Positions 53,811 to 63,622 of a DNA stretch of 64,000 nucleotides are shown one piece after another. The position numbers were made by a program, and so were the translations under genes. The DNA is taken from NCBI RefSeq assembly GCF_014197135.1, contig NZ_JACIFA010000003.1, positions 62,001 to 126,000 on the forward strand, read 5' to 3'. This DNA comes from Sphingomonas zeae. GTDB lineage: Bacteria; Pseudomonadota; Alphaproteobacteria; Sphingomonadales; Sphingomonadaceae. Every line of letters begins with the position of its first letter. The first letter of the stretch is position 1. The notes beneath the pieces were generated by a model. That model made no database searches and was not told the origin of the DNA. It worked only from the letters and a program-made list of their open reading frames with translations.

Positions 53811-55831
53811 CGGATGCTCGAGCGCCCCGGACCACCTCCTTGGTGGACTTCATCTGGAAGAACGCTGACGACCTTTGGGGCGATTTCAAACACGTCGACT
53901 TCGGCAAGGTCATCCTGCCGTTCACCCTGCTGCGACGTTTGGAATGCGTCCTCGAAGCGACCCGGGATCAAGTGCTGTCGACGCATGAGTCCATCTCCGG
54001 TCAAGGCCTCGACGAGGACGTCGTGCTCCGCCAGATCTCCGGCTACCCGTTCTACAACACGTCGAACTACACCCTGGCGACGCTGGGCGGCAGTCGGACG
54101 CGCCAGAACCTCGAAGACTACGTCGCCCGCTTCAGTGACAACGCGCGCGTCATCTTCGAACAGTTCGATTTCGCCGCTACGGTGGCGCGGATGGACAAGC
54201 AGAATGTGCTGTTCAAGATCTGTCAGAACTTCGCCGGCATCGACCTGCATCCCGATACGGTCCCTGAGCGTGAGATGAGCAACGTCTACGAGCACCTCAT
54301 CCGTCGCTTCGGCGCCGAGGTGAACGAGGCGGCCGAGGACTTCATGACGCCTCGCGATGTCGTCCACCTCGCGATCGAACTGCTGCTTGATCCGGACGAC
54401 GATCTGTTCGTCAACAACCCTGGCCTGATCCGCACCCTCTACGACCCGACCTGCGGAACCGGCGGCTTCCTCTCGGACGGCATGGAGCACGTCCAGAACC
54501 TCCGCGACCGCTACAGCGTCGCGCCGGTCATCGTCCCGTACGGACAGGAGCTCGAGCCGGAGACCCATGCCGTCTGCCTCGCGGGCATGCTGCTGAAGAC
54601 GCTGGAGTCGGATCCAGGCCGAGACCTCTCGCGCAACATCAAGCTCGGCAGCACGCTGTCCAACGATCAGCTCGGCGACGAGCGGTTCCACTACTGCATC
54701 TCCAACCCGCCCTTCGGCAAGAAGTGGGAGAAGGACCAGGCCGCCGTCGTTCGCGAACACGGCGAGAAGAAGTTCGAGGGTCGGTTCGGACCCAAGCTGC
54801 CGCGGGTCAGCGACGGGTCCATGCTGTTCTTGCTCCACCTCATCAGCAAGCTGGAGACGCCTGAGCGCGGCGGTGGCCGCGCTGCCATCGTCCTCTCCGG
54901 ATCGCCGCTATTCAACGGCAACGCGGGCCAAGGCGAGTCCGAGATCCGGCGGCACCTGCTCGAGAACGACCTTGTCGAGGCGATCATCGCACTGCCGACC
55001 GAGATCTTCTTCCGCACCGGCATCGGCACCTACGTCTGGGTTCTCTCCAACAAGAAGCCTGCGGCCCGGCGGGGCAAGGTCCAGCTTATCGACGCCACGA
55101 AGTCGTTCACGCCCATGCGCAAGAGCGAGGGCAACAAGCGGCGGATGATCAGCCCCGACCAGACGCGCCAGATCGTAGAGGCGTACTCAGCGTTCGAGCC
55201 GACGAAGACGAGCCTCGTCATCGATCAGGAGGACTTCGGCTACCGCCGCGTCCGCGTGCTACGACCGCTGCGCATGAAGATCGTCGTCTCCGACGAAGGC
55301 ATGTCGAAGATCGTCGACGACAAGGCCTGGGGGAAGCTGACGGCCGAACAGCAAGCCGCCTGGCTCGCCGCCATCGGCGGGCATGCCGGTGAGGAGCACG
55401 AATACGACTGGATGGAAGCCTTCGTCCGCTCCTCGGCCCGGAAGAATCCGGCGCTTGGCAAGGCGTCCAAGCCTCTCATCAAGGCGTTCGTCGCCGCCTT
55501 CGGCGTGCGCGACCCCGACGCGGAGCCGGTCGTGGACGACGATGGCGACGATGTGGTCGACGACGCGCTGACCGACTACGAGAACGTGCCGCTTCGCACC
55601 GCCATCGACGACTACATGGGCGCCGAGGTTCTTCCCCACGCACCCGACGCCTTCGTCGACGAAGGCTATTGCGACGGGCAGGATGGCGAGGTCGGCGTCG
55701 TCGGCTACGAGATCAACTTCAACCGCTATTTTTACCAGTATCAACCTCCACGGGATCTGCGCCTGATTGACGCGGATCTGAAGGCCGTTGAGGCCGAGAT
55801 CGCGGCCGTGCTGCTCGAGGTGACGGAATGA
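53807..55831 (+). CDS. hsdM: Type I restriction-modification system DNA methyltransferase subunit HsdM
   Basis: This 674-residue N6-adenine methyltransferase has an N-terminal helical HsdM domain (about 8-150, with DLWGDFKHVDFGKVILPFTL). The SAM motif I DPTCGTGGFL is at about 220. Catalytic motif IV is NPPFG at about 303. The conserved LFLLHLISKLE and NDLVEAIIALPTEIFFRTGI follow. The C-terminal 200 residues, with acidic stretches (VVDDDGDDVVDDAL), extend beyond the core. With HsdS it methylates the target sequence and protects it from cleavage. The stop overlaps hsdS by 4 bases. Confidence 0.96.
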   Translation: MTDARAPRTTSLVDFIWKNADDLWGDFKHVDFGKVILPFTLLRRLECVLEATRDQVLSTHESISGQGLDEDVVLRQISGYPFYNTSNYTLATLGGSRTRQNLEDYVARFSDNARVIFEQFDFAATVARMDKQNVLFKICQNFAGIDLHPDTVPEREMSNVYEHLIRRFGAEVNEAAEDFMTPRDVVHLAIELLLDPDDDLFVNNPGLIRTLYDPTCGTGGFLSDGMEHVQNLRDRYSVAPVIVPYGQELEPETHAVCLAGMLLKTLESDPGRDLSRNIKLGSTLSNDQLGDERFHYCISNPPFGKKWEKDQAAVVREHGEKKFEGRFGPKLPRVSDGSMLFLLHLISKLETPERGGGRAAIVLSGSPLFNGNAGQGESEIRRHLLENDLVEAIIALPTEIFFRTGIGTYVWVLSNKKPAARRGKVQLIDATKSFTPMRKSEGNKRRMISPDQTRQIVEAYSAFEPTKTSLVIDQEDFGYRRVRVLRPLRMKIVVSDEGMSKIVDDKAWGKLTAEQQAAWLAAIGGHAGEEHEYDWMEAFVRSSARKNPALGKASKPLIKAFVAAFGVRDPDAEPVVDDDGDDVVDDALTDYENVPLRTAIDDYMGAEVLPHAPDAFVDEGYCDGQDGEVGVVGYEINFNRYFYQYQPPRDLRLIDADLKAVEAEIAAVLLEVTE

Positions 55832-57102
55832 CCGCCGCCCTTGCTTCTGAGCAACCCTCACCGTCAGAGAAGTGGTTCGGCGTCGTACCGTCGCATTGGA
55901 CGACGCCGCGCGTGGCAACCCTGTTCAGAGAGGTCGATCGCCCGGCCGATCCGAAGCTGCCGGTCCTCTCAGTCTCGATCCACAGCGGCGTGTCGGACAA
56001 CGAGCTCGCCGACGAGGATCGCGATCGCAAGGTCAACCTCAGCGAGGACCGCAGCAAGTATCAGCGCGTCCAGCCGGGCGATCTCGTCTACAACATGATG
56101 CGCGCCTGGCAGGGCGCGTTCGGCACGGTCGCCGTCGATGGCTTGGTGAGCCCCGCTTACGTGGTCGCCGAGCCTAAGGTTTCGTTCCGAACAAGGTTCG
56201 TCGAACTGCTATTGCAGACGGCCAGCGGCATGGAGGAGGTCAGGCGCTTCTCCAAAGGCATCGCCGACTTCAGAATGCGGCTCTACTGGGAGCACTTCCG
56301 CAACATAGTTGTCTGTCTGCCGCCGCTCGCGGAGCAGGACATAATTCTTGCGCGACTGGATCGGGAATGTGCGAAAATCGACAGGCTCGTCGACAAGAAA
56401 GGTAGGTTCCTTGAGCTGCTCAGGGAAAAGCGGCTTGCGCTGATCGCTCGTGCAGTAACACAGGGCATTGACCCCGACGTATCGATTAAATCGTCGGGCG
56501 TGAAGTGGCTCGGCAATGTGCCAAGCAACTGGACGGTCACGCCACTCAAGTATCTCTGCCGGGTGCGAACTGGGAGTCGCGACACTGCGCATGCTGTCCC
56601 GGGGGGCGGCTATCCGTTCTTCGTTCGATCCCAGATCGTCGAGGAGATCGACACCTATTCCGCCGATTGCGAGGCGATCCTCACCGCCGGAGATGGAGCC
56701 GGTGTAGGAAAGGTCTATCACTACTACACCGGTAAATTCGACTACCATCAGCGTGTCTACATGCTGTCCCAGTTCGAAGGCGTCCGGGGTCGCTACCTCT
56801 TCTACTATCTCTCCGCACTGTTTGCAGCGGTCGCACTCGATGGTGGCGCTAAGTCGACGGTCGACTCCTTACGCATGCCCGTCTTCATGGGATTCGCCGT
56901 CGCCTATCCCAGCCTGTCGGAGCAGGATCGCATCCTCGCCTTCGTCGATGGGCAGCTGAAGAGGATCGACGACCTCGTCACCACAACGGAGCGGAGCGTC
57001 AAGCTCCTCAAGGAGCATCGTTTTGCCCTCATCACCGCCGCCGTCACCGGTAAGATCGACGTACGCGGCCTCGCCGCCAAGAACATGAAGGCCGCCGCAT
57101 GA
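55828..57102 (+). CDS. hsdS: Type I restriction-modification specificity subunit HsdS
   Basis: This 424-residue protein has two target-recognition domains (about 10-160 and 220-370). Each is followed by a conserved helix that sets the spacer: LPPLAEQDIILARLDRECAK and YPSLSEQDRILAFVDGQLKR. TRD1 opens with WFGVVPSHWTTPRVATLF and TRD2 with WLGNVPSNWTVTPLKYLC, an internal repeat typical of HsdS. The two domains differ, so a bipartite asymmetric DNA target is expected; it cannot be read from the sequence. Codon use in TRD2 looks less GC-rich than hsdM, consistent with domain swapping. Confidence 0.96.
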   Translation: MTAALASEQPSPSEKWFGVVPSHWTTPRVATLFREVDRPADPKLPVLSVSIHSGVSDNELADEDRDRKVNLSEDRSKYQRVQPGDLVYNMMRAWQGAFGTVAVDGLVSPAYVVAEPKVSFRTRFVELLLQTASGMEEVRRFSKGIADFRMRLYWEHFRNIVVCLPPLAEQDIILARLDRECAKIDRLVDKKGRFLELLREKRLALIARAVTQGIDPDVSIKSSGVKWLGNVPSNWTVTPLKYLCRVRTGSRDTAHAVPGGGYPFFVRSQIVEEIDTYSADCEAILTAGDGAGVGKVYHYYTGKFDYHQRVYMLSQFEGVRGRYLFYYLSALFAAVALDGGAKSTVDSLRMPVFMGFAVAYPSLSEQDRILAFVDGQLKRIDDLVTTTERSVKLLKEHRFALITAAVTGKIDVRGLAAKNMKAAA

Positions 57103-60100
57103 GCCACTCCCATCACGAGAAGCCGTTCGAGGACTACGTCGTCGCCAAGCTCGTCGCCCAAGGCTGGCTACTCGGCGAAACCGGCGGCTACGACAAGGAG
57201 CACGCCCTCTACCCCGAGGATCTCGTCGGCTGGCTGCAGGACACGCAGCCGACGAAGTGGGAGCGGCTCGTCGCGCTGAATGGCGACAAGGCGACGAAGG
57301 TGCTGATGGACCGCCTCGCGTCGGCGCTCGACAAGCAGGGCACCGTCCAGGTGCTGCGCCGCGGCTTCGACATCGCCGGCTGCGGCCACATCGACGTGAG
57401 CGAGGCCGCGCCCGAGGATCAGCGCAACAAGGACATCCTCCACCGCTACGCCGCCAATCGCCTGCGCGTGGTGCCGCAGCTCCGCTATCACCCGAGCAAG
57501 GAGTACGCGATCGACCTCGGGCTGTTCGTCAACGGCCTTCCCGTGGCGACGATCGAGATCAAGACCGACTTCACGCAGTCGGCCGGCGCCGCCAAGGACC
57601 AGTACCGGCGCGACCGTCTGCCCGTCGACCCCGTGACGAAGCGCAAGGAACCGCTGCTGACGTTCAAGCGCGGCGCGGTCGTCCACTTCGCCATGTCCGA
57701 CAGCGAGATCTGGATGGCGACGAAGCTCGCCGGCGAGAACACCTTCTTCCTGCCGTTCAACAAGGGGCGGAACGGCCGCGCCGGGAACGAGGCGCGCGAC
57801 GATGGCGATTATCCGGTCGCCTACTTCTGGGAGGAGGTCGCCCAGCGCGACGCCTGGCTGCGCATCTTCCACAGCTTCGTCTACGTGGAGAAGAAGGACG
57901 TCGTCGACCTCAAGGGCAACTGGACGCGCAAGGAGACACTGATCTTCCCGCGCTTCCATCAGTGGGCCGCGGTGAACGCCATGATCGCCGACGCCGCCGA
58001 GAAGGGGCCCGGACAGGCGTATCTGTGCGAGCACAGCGCAGGTTCGGGCAAGACCTCGACCATCGCCTGGACCGCGCACGACCTCATCAAGCTGAGGAAG
58101 TCGGACGGCACGCCCATCTTCAACTCGGTCATCGTCGTCACGGACCGCACCGTGCTGGATGGTCAGCTGCAGGACGCCGTCCAGCAGATCGACCACCAGT
58201 CAGGCCTGATCGCCGCCATCGACCGCGACACGTCGTCGAAGTCGAAGAGCCAGCAGCTCGCCGAGGCGCTTCTCGCCGGCGTGCCGATCATCGTCGTCAC
58301 GCTGCAGACCTTCCCTTACGCGATGGAGGCGATCCTCACCGAGCAGTCGCTCAAGGAGCGCAGCTTCGCCGTGATCATCGACGAGGCCCATGCCTCGCAG
58401 ACCGGCGCCACCGCCTCGAAGCTGCAGGCCACGCTCGCCATGACGTCCAAGTCGGGCATGGAGAAGATGACGGTCGAGGAGCTGCTGACGGAGATCCAGA
58501 ACTCCCGCGTCCGCCCGGCGAACGTCTCGCAGTTCGCCTTCACGGCCACGCCCAAGCATTCGACGATGATGCTGTTCGGCCGCCCGGCCGATCCGACTAG
58601 GCCGGCAGCCGACGACAACCTGCCGGAGTCCTTCCACCGCTACCCGATGCGGCAGGCGATCGACGAGGGCTTCATCCTCGACGTGCTCGAGGGCTACGTA
58701 CCGTACAAGACCGCCTTCAACCTGGGCAAGGATCTGGTCGACGCCAAGCGCGTCGACGGCAAGGCCGCGAAGCGCGTGCTCGCCAAGTGGATGACGCTGC
58801 ATCCGACGAACGTGACGCAGAAGGTCCAGTTCATCATCCAGCACTTCGCCAAGAACGTCGCCCATCTCCTCGATGGCAAGGCCAAGGCCATGGTCGTGAC
58901 GAGCTCGCGGGCGGCCGCCGTGCGATACAAGCGGGCGTTCGACGCCTTCATCGACACCCACCCCGACTACAAGGGCATCCATACGCTGATCGCGTTCTCG
59001 GGCCAGCTGTCCGGACGAGAGGTTTCGCATTCGGACGACTCGATGCTGAAGGGCGACGTCTTCGTCGCCGACGACGAGGCCGTCTTCACCGAATCATCGA
59101 TGAACCCGGCGGTGAAGGGACAGGACCTCCGCATCGCCTTCGATAGACCCGAGTACCGCATCATGCTCGTCGCGAACAAGTTCCAGACGGGCTTCGACCA
59201 GCCCAAGCTGGTCGCCATGTACGTCGACAAGAAGATCGCCAACGACGTAGAGATCGTCCAGACGCTGTCCCGCCTCAACCGAACCTTTCCCGGCAAGGAC
59301 CGGACCTTCGTCATCGACTTCGTGAACGATCCCGAGGTCGTCCGTCGCGCCTTCGCCAGCTACGATTCCGGGGCTGTCATCGAGCAGGCGCAGGACCTCA
59401 ACGTCGTGTACGAGCTGAAGGATCGTCTCGACGAGGCCGCGATCTACGCGGCCAGCGACCTCGACGCGTTCCGATCCGCCCGATTCAGCACGGCACAGGA
59501 CTTCGTCTCCGACGGAAACCCGCAGCACAAGGCGCTGTTCGCCGCCACGCAGGGGCCGACCGATCGGTACAACGGGCTGCTGGCCGACATCCGGGCCGAC
59601 GTGCGATCGGCCGAGAAGACGTACCAGGCCGCACGCGAGGCAGAGGACGCGGACGGCATGAAGGCCGCGGAGCACCGTCGCACCGAAGCGGACGCCGCCG
59701 TCACGCGGCTCACCGATTTCCGTGCGGGCCTGGACCGCTTCTCCCGCACCTACGCTTACATCGCCCAGCTCATCGAACTGAACGACCCGGACCTGGAGAA
59801 CTTCGCCACCTTCGCAACGCTGCTCGCCAAGCGGCTGGACGGCGTGACGCCCGACGAGATCGACCTGAAGGGCCTGACGCTCACCGGCTTCGAGATCACG
59901 ATCCGCGACGAGGTCTTCGACAGCCCCGATGGCGGCGACGCCCCCGACATCGTGCTCAAGCCCGTCGGCTCCGGTGGCTCGACCGCGCCAGGAGGCACGC
60001 CCGTCTACCTGCAGGATCTCATCCGGCGTCTCAACAGCCTGTTCGGATCCGCCGCACCGCTCGGCGACCAGATCCACTTCGTCAATCAGATCGCCGCCAT

Positions 60101-60347
60101 CGCCGAAGAGAATCATCACGTAATGGCTCAGGTCGGCAAGAGCGAGAAGGAGCTGGCGATGAAGGGCAACCTTCCGGGGGCCGTGGAGAAGGCCGTGGTC
60201 CGAGCGATGTCCTCGAACAGCGCGTTGGCGACGCTACTACTCAAAGAGGACAAGCAGGCAATGGGTATCCTCACCAACCTCGTCTACGACATGCTGAAGT
60301 CAGGCGATCGGCTTGATGCAGGCCTGCTCGATGGCGGCGGCGCATGA
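57099..60347 (+). CDS. hsdR: Type I restriction endonuclease subunit HsdR
   Basis: This 1,082-residue subunit combines nuclease and ATP-driven translocase. The N-terminal nuclease has the PD-(D/E)xK pattern, with Asp in YAIDLGLFVNG and IEIK in VATIEIKTDF. The SF2 motor has Walker A EHSAGSGKTSTIAW, DEAH in VIIDEAHASQTGA, motif III FAFTATPKHSTMM and motif VI QTLSRLNRTFPGKD. The C-terminal helical region (about 800-1080) docks to the methylase. All catalytic motifs appear intact, so the system is probably active. It closes the ATGA-coupled HTH-M-S-R series. Confidence 0.96.
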   Translation: MSHSHHEKPFEDYVVAKLVAQGWLLGETGGYDKEHALYPEDLVGWLQDTQPTKWERLVALNGDKATKVLMDRLASALDKQGTVQVLRRGFDIAGCGHIDVSEAAPEDQRNKDILHRYAANRLRVVPQLRYHPSKEYAIDLGLFVNGLPVATIEIKTDFTQSAGAAKDQYRRDRLPVDPVTKRKEPLLTFKRGAVVHFAMSDSEIWMATKLAGENTFFLPFNKGRNGRAGNEARDDGDYPVAYFWEEVAQRDAWLRIFHSFVYVEKKDVVDLKGNWTRKETLIFPRFHQWAAVNAMIADAAEKGPGQAYLCEHSAGSGKTSTIAWTAHDLIKLRKSDGTPIFNSVIVVTDRTVLDGQLQDAVQQIDHQSGLIAAIDRDTSSKSKSQQLAEALLAGVPIIVVTLQTFPYAMEAILTEQSLKERSFAVIIDEAHASQTGATASKLQATLAMTSKSGMEKMTVEELLTEIQNSRVRPANVSQFAFTATPKHSTMMLFGRPADPTRPAADDNLPESFHRYPMRQAIDEGFILDVLEGYVPYKTAFNLGKDLVDAKRVDGKAAKRVLAKWMTLHPTNVTQKVQFIIQHFAKNVAHLLDGKAKAMVVTSSRAAAVRYKRAFDAFIDTHPDYKGIHTLIAFSGQLSGREVSHSDDSMLKGDVFVADDEAVFTESSMNPAVKGQDLRIAFDRPEYRIMLVANKFQTGFDQPKLVAMYVDKKIANDVEIVQTLSRLNRTFPGKDRTFVIDFVNDPEVVRRAFASYDSGAVIEQAQDLNVVYELKDRLDEAAIYAASDLDAFRSARFSTAQDFVSDGNPQHKALFAATQGPTDRYNGLLADIRADVRSAEKTYQAAREAEDADGMKAAEHRRTEADAAVTRLTDFRAGLDRFSRTYAYIAQLIELNDPDLENFATFATLLAKRLDGVTPDEIDLKGLTLTGFEITIRDEVFDSPDGGDAPDIVLKPVGSGGSTAPGGTPVYLQDLIRRLNSLFGSAAPLGDQIHFVNQIAAIAEENHHVMAQVGKSEKELAMKGNLPGAVEKAVVRAMSSNSALATLLLKEDKQAMGILTNLVYDMLKSGDRLDAGLLDGGGA

Positions 60348-60411
60348 GATATCGGCAGCCAAGACACATCACACGAATGTCGGCAACTGGCGGCGGAATG
60401 GGACAGCGGCC

Positions 60412-61356
60412 ATGAGCAACGACGACAGCATGAGGGTCTGGGTCGGTGACCTCGACGATTACATCGACATCGACGCCATCAACGCATGGAATAAAGCAGA
60501 GGAAGAACAGGAATATCTTCAATCCCTTTACGATGATATCGGTGATCTGCGATTGCTAGGCAGTCTGCGATCCGCCTCGCGGGCTCTCGGCCCTGAAAAA
60601 CATGACCCTAGAGCATGGAAATGGGCAATTCATCTGGCCAATACGACACTATCCTCCCCAAATAGCGCTCATGATCTGGAGAGATCATTGGTCAAGGCAC
60701 TCGTTGGAATAGGACGTCGCTACGCTATCGCGCGATACGCCAAAATGGAAAAGCTGACCTACCCTTCGGCGCTGACTGCCAGCCTTCCGCTTGGTCTCAA
60801 AGCACTACTCAACCAGTACCTCCAAGGCCAGGGACTCCGTCAAGTTCCGGAAATATCCTCGCGAGTTGGCGCGCTGCTTCATCAAGTTGCAGAAATGTCG
60901 CTCATCTTGGCCTACGCACGTGTCACCATGCTACAGACGCTCATCCATGAGTTTGCATACGAGATGAGCGGGCCGAAAGGGCCAGCGTCCCTTGATCGCG
61001 AGGCTACACGAACCATGCTTTCGTTGGCGAGGCTCCACTACTCGGTCAGGGAGATCAACTTCGAGTCCTTTGCCGATATCGCAAAGCTGAACTCAGCATA
61101 TAATTCGATCAAGGACGAAGAGGGAGACCAAGAGGCATATCCGCCCCATGTCGGACGCTTCATCCCAAGTTGGCGGTTACGCCACCTGCAGCCCCTCACC
61201 TACTTTTTTCCCATCGCAATCCGCAGCGCCCTCATTCGGGGCGCCGAGTGGGCTGCTAGCGGGGAAAGGATATCATGGGCCGCTGCGATCAATGAACTCG
61301 CGCTGGCACACTATGCCATCGATGCAATGCGGACCCGGGCGAAGGCGGCGCGGTGA
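60412..61356 (+). CDS. Helical protein of unknown function coupled to a PolB-like gene
   Basis: This 314-residue protein starts at ATG 60412; the upstream in-frame extension to 60313 overlaps hsdR. The N-terminus is acidic (MRVWVGDLDDYIDIDAINAW). The rest is predicted to be alpha-helical: LERSLVKALVGIGRRYAIAR, LHQVAEMSLILAYARVTMLQ, and a C-terminal IRSALIRGAEWAASGERISW. No nuclease, ATPase or membrane signature was found. Its stop overlaps the next start by 4 bases, so the two proteins are probably made in equal amounts and may form a complex. Lower GC than hsdR suggests separate acquisition. Confidence 0.75.
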   Translation: MSNDDSMRVWVGDLDDYIDIDAINAWNKAEEEQEYLQSLYDDIGDLRLLGSLRSASRALGPEKHDPRAWKWAIHLANTTLSSPNSAHDLERSLVKALVGIGRRYAIARYAKMEKLTYPSALTASLPLGLKALLNQYLQGQGLRQVPEISSRVGALLHQVAEMSLILAYARVTMLQTLIHEFAYEMSGPKGPASLDREATRTMLSLARLHYSVREINFESFADIAKLNSAYNSIKDEEGDQEAYPPHVGRFIPSWRLRHLQPLTYFFPIAIRSALIRGAEWAASGERISWAAAINELALAHYAIDAMRTRAKAAR

Positions 61357-63140
61357 ACCAGACTTTCCGGTTTCATCGCGCGCCTAACGACGATCCTTCG
61401 GAATCGATGATCCTACTTCGAAAACGAAAGAAGGGTTCGAGTGCGGGTTTTCACCTAATCGCTGCCGACGAAGAAACAATCACGGATCTAAATGGTACCC
61501 GTGCGATCGAAACGTTCGAAGAATTACCCAAGATACCAACCCTGACCCTTACGAGGCGCGAGTCCGATCTCATCGCGCTGGCGAACCCTGGGTCGCGACC
61601 GCCCGCCGTTCTCGAGGAATTGCATCCTTGGTTGCCGAAGCGATCATACGTTCCTGACTCAAACGTCGGTTACGGAGCGATAAAGGATATGCATGCTCGC
61701 TATGGAACGCACATCGTTTCAGCTGCAGAATACTGCGGCGACCGTTGGCGTACCATCTGCAACACGCTGCGACGCAAGACGACACTCGACGCCCGCTTCT
61801 ATGCCGCTTGGCACCTGCCTATCCAGGACGTATTCGTTCTTGAGGAAACTCGGTCAGATCGTCGGGTCGTCGCGATAGACGTCAACGCGATGTACTCGGC
61901 CTGCATGCAAGCCGAGTTTCCCGACCCCTCCAAGCTGCACAAAATCGTCCTCGATCGTGAATACGAGCACGGCGAACGACTGGCAGTTGGGCTCTACCGG
62001 TGCCGCCTGAGCGAACCGACCACCGCTTTCATCAACGCTCACAATCCCTTTCGAACGTTCTTCTGCGGCAAGCGACTTGGCGTCACCGCATCCGAGCCGA
62101 TCGAGGTCGACCTGAACGAGTTCGAGATCGATTACTATAGACGCCACTTCAAAGGCATTCATCTGGTCGATGCAGTCGTTTCCGACAAGGTCATCGCCCA
62201 CCCGCTCGCAAGAGAGGCGAAACGATGTTTCGCCCGCAGACGCGCATACGAGGCTGGAGGCAACAAGCCGCTGGCACATCGAGAGAAGTTCCTTGCGACA
62301 CTTCTTTCGTCGTGCGCTGCTAGGCCCCGCCGAAAAGTCAAGACATTCGCCGACCGTCAAGGTGCTCTGTCTTTCCTGCGGCAAACGCACGGTGTGGAGC
62401 CGCTACCGGACGAGCCAGATGCCGCAACAGATGCATGGTTGGCCCGAGGTCGGGGTATCACCATGAAGAGGGAAGGCCGACAAACGATGGTTGAGGCGCC
62501 CATCACCGACGATGGGGAGACCTGTTTCATGCTCGGACAACGGATTGTCGCCAAGGGGCGCGTGCGACTGCTCAATCTTATGGAAAGAGTGCTTGAATTC
62601 GGTGACGACGTCCACGTCTGCTATGTGAACATAGACTCGGTGCACTTTTCAGTGCCTGCAGCAAGGCTGGACCCGATCCTGACAGAACTTCATCACGAAG
62701 CATCGGACTTGATGGGATCCTTCAAGATCGAGGCCGTTACCTCACACGGGCTATGGCTCGAGCCAGGCCGCTACTGGCTCTATTCCGAGACCATCGAGAA
62801 GTTCAGAAACAGAAGCATCGGCGATCGTGCTCGACCATTCAAGGACCGCCGCCATCACGTGACGAGCCGATGCATCGACGATCTTCACATACCTGTCCGT
62901 ACTTCGATCAGGTTGGAACGATCCATGTCCGATCTGCGATCGTTAGACGTCCAAGATGACCTTGAGGGCTCAATCATTCTCCAACGCTTGACCCGGCGGG
63001 ACTCATCACATTCCTTCGTCAGCACGCTGCTGCAGCTAGAGCAGAACCGTCATGCAGCGATACCTCACCGCCTTCGCGCTTTCGCCGACCTCAAATTCCG
63101 TCTCGATAGCATTGGGCCCGCTGCCTCGGGACCGAGCTGA
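61353..63140 (+). CDS. Divergent family B DNA polymerase-like protein with altered motif C
   Basis: This 595-residue protein carries recognisable PolB landmarks in order. Motif A is VVAIDVNAMYSACM (Asp176; family DxxSLYP). A motif B-like helix is REKFLATLLSS with Lys312. A palm helix is CFMLGQRIVAKGRVRLLNLM. Motif C is VCYVNIDSVHF, where the usual Y-D-T-D-S reads Y-N-I-D-S (Asn426, Asp428). The thumb entry is LMGSFKIEA (454-460), followed by LEPGRYWLYSE (family LG-x-K-x-E and x-K-Y). Length and motif spacing resemble protein-primed polymerases (about 575 residues), but no convincing 3'-5' exonuclease motifs are seen in the first 170 residues. The loss of one catalytic Asp makes polymerase activity doubtful. 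A role in defence or element replication is inference. Confidence 0.75.
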   Translation: MNQTFRFHRAPNDDPSESMILLRKRKKGSSAGFHLIAADEETITDLNGTRAIETFEELPKIPTLTLTRRESDLIALANPGSRPPAVLEELHPWLPKRSYVPDSNVGYGAIKDMHARYGTHIVSAAEYCGDRWRTICNTLRRKTTLDARFYAAWHLPIQDVFVLEETRSDRRVVAIDVNAMYSACMQAEFPDPSKLHKIVLDREYEHGERLAVGLYRCRLSEPTTAFINAHNPFRTFFCGKRLGVTASEPIEVDLNEFEIDYYRRHFKGIHLVDAVVSDKVIAHPLAREAKRCFARRRAYEAGGNKPLAHREKFLATLLSSCAARPRRKVKTFADRQGALSFLRQTHGVEPLPDEPDAATDAWLARGRGITMKREGRQTMVEAPITDDGETCFMLGQRIVAKGRVRLLNLMERVLEFGDDVHVCYVNIDSVHFSVPAARLDPILTELHHEASDLMGSFKIEAVTSHGLWLEPGRYWLYSETIEKFRNRSIGDRARPFKDRRHHVTSRCIDDLHIPVRTSIRLERSMSDLRSLDVQDDLEGSIILQRLTRRDSSHSFVSTLLQLEQNRHAAIPHRLRAFADLKFRLDSIGPAASGPS

Positions 63141-63409
63141 GTTCCTACATCGTGTGAAGCGCGGAGCGCTCCGAGAGGAGCGTGTTCGAAGAACACTCGC
63201 TGCAGAAACGGACGAGCCGGGCAGATCCTGCCTTACCATTGATACAAAATCAGATATAAGTCGGCCAGCGGTTTTTTACGGCACCACAGGCACCAGATCC
63301 AAGCTCGACGTGCCTGGATGCAGTGGGTGGGCAGCGCGCGAGAACACTTGCGTGATAGACGAACCATCCCGATGATAACGGCATGGGTAAGATAGACTGG
63401 TAGAACGAC
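63141..63409 (+). other. Intergenic stretch after the PolB-like gene
   Basis: These 269 bases hold a perfect 12-base palindrome, CGGAGCGCTCCG (63162-63173), and a small hairpin GTGTTC/GAACAC (63182-63196). A T-rich run (GGTTTTTTAC, about 63271-63280) follows. Together they could end the upstream transcript. A 107-codon frame from 63052 crosses here but overlaps the PolB-like gene and shows no recognisable features. Confidence 0.4.
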
Positions 63410-63622
63410 GTGTCGAAGACATCGAATTGGGCAGTTAAGATCCTGCGTGTCTTAGTGCAGCAAGCCCAACGCCAAAAGCCGCGAACTTATGGCGCTATAG
63501 CGGTCGAAGTTGGGATGGGCCATCATCGGACGGTTCAGCGAGCCGCAGGACGCATCGGGTTCGTATCGGTTCGTCTCGACCAGGGTCGGAGGTCGACGGT
63601 GAACGGAAGTGCCTGCAGATGA
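63410..63622 (+). CDS. Small island protein with a TYGxIA winged-helix-like segment
   Basis: GTG 63410 opens a 70-residue frame. Residues about 25-50 read RTYGAIAVEVGMGHHRTVQR and then AAGRIG, a pattern resembling the small DNA-binding helix-turn-helix of MGMT-like (TYGEIA) and mobile-element proteins. The C-terminus is basic. Its stop overlaps the next ATG (ATGA), which supports it as a real gene rather than a truncated one. The start codon is uncertain and the function unknown. Confidence 0.55.
   Translation: MSKTSNWAVKILRVLVQQAQRQKPRTYGAIAVEVGMGHHRTVQRAAGRIGFVSVRLDQGRRSTVNGSACR

Noticed and set aside
57168..58196. 342-codon minus-strand frame opposite hsdR
   Set aside because: Overlaps the conserved nuclease and Walker A coding regions of hsdR and shows no domain.
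63052..63375. 107-codon frame overlapping the PolB-like 3' end
   Set aside because: Overlaps the PolB-like gene by 89 bases, has no recognisable pattern and crosses hairpins; likely chance.
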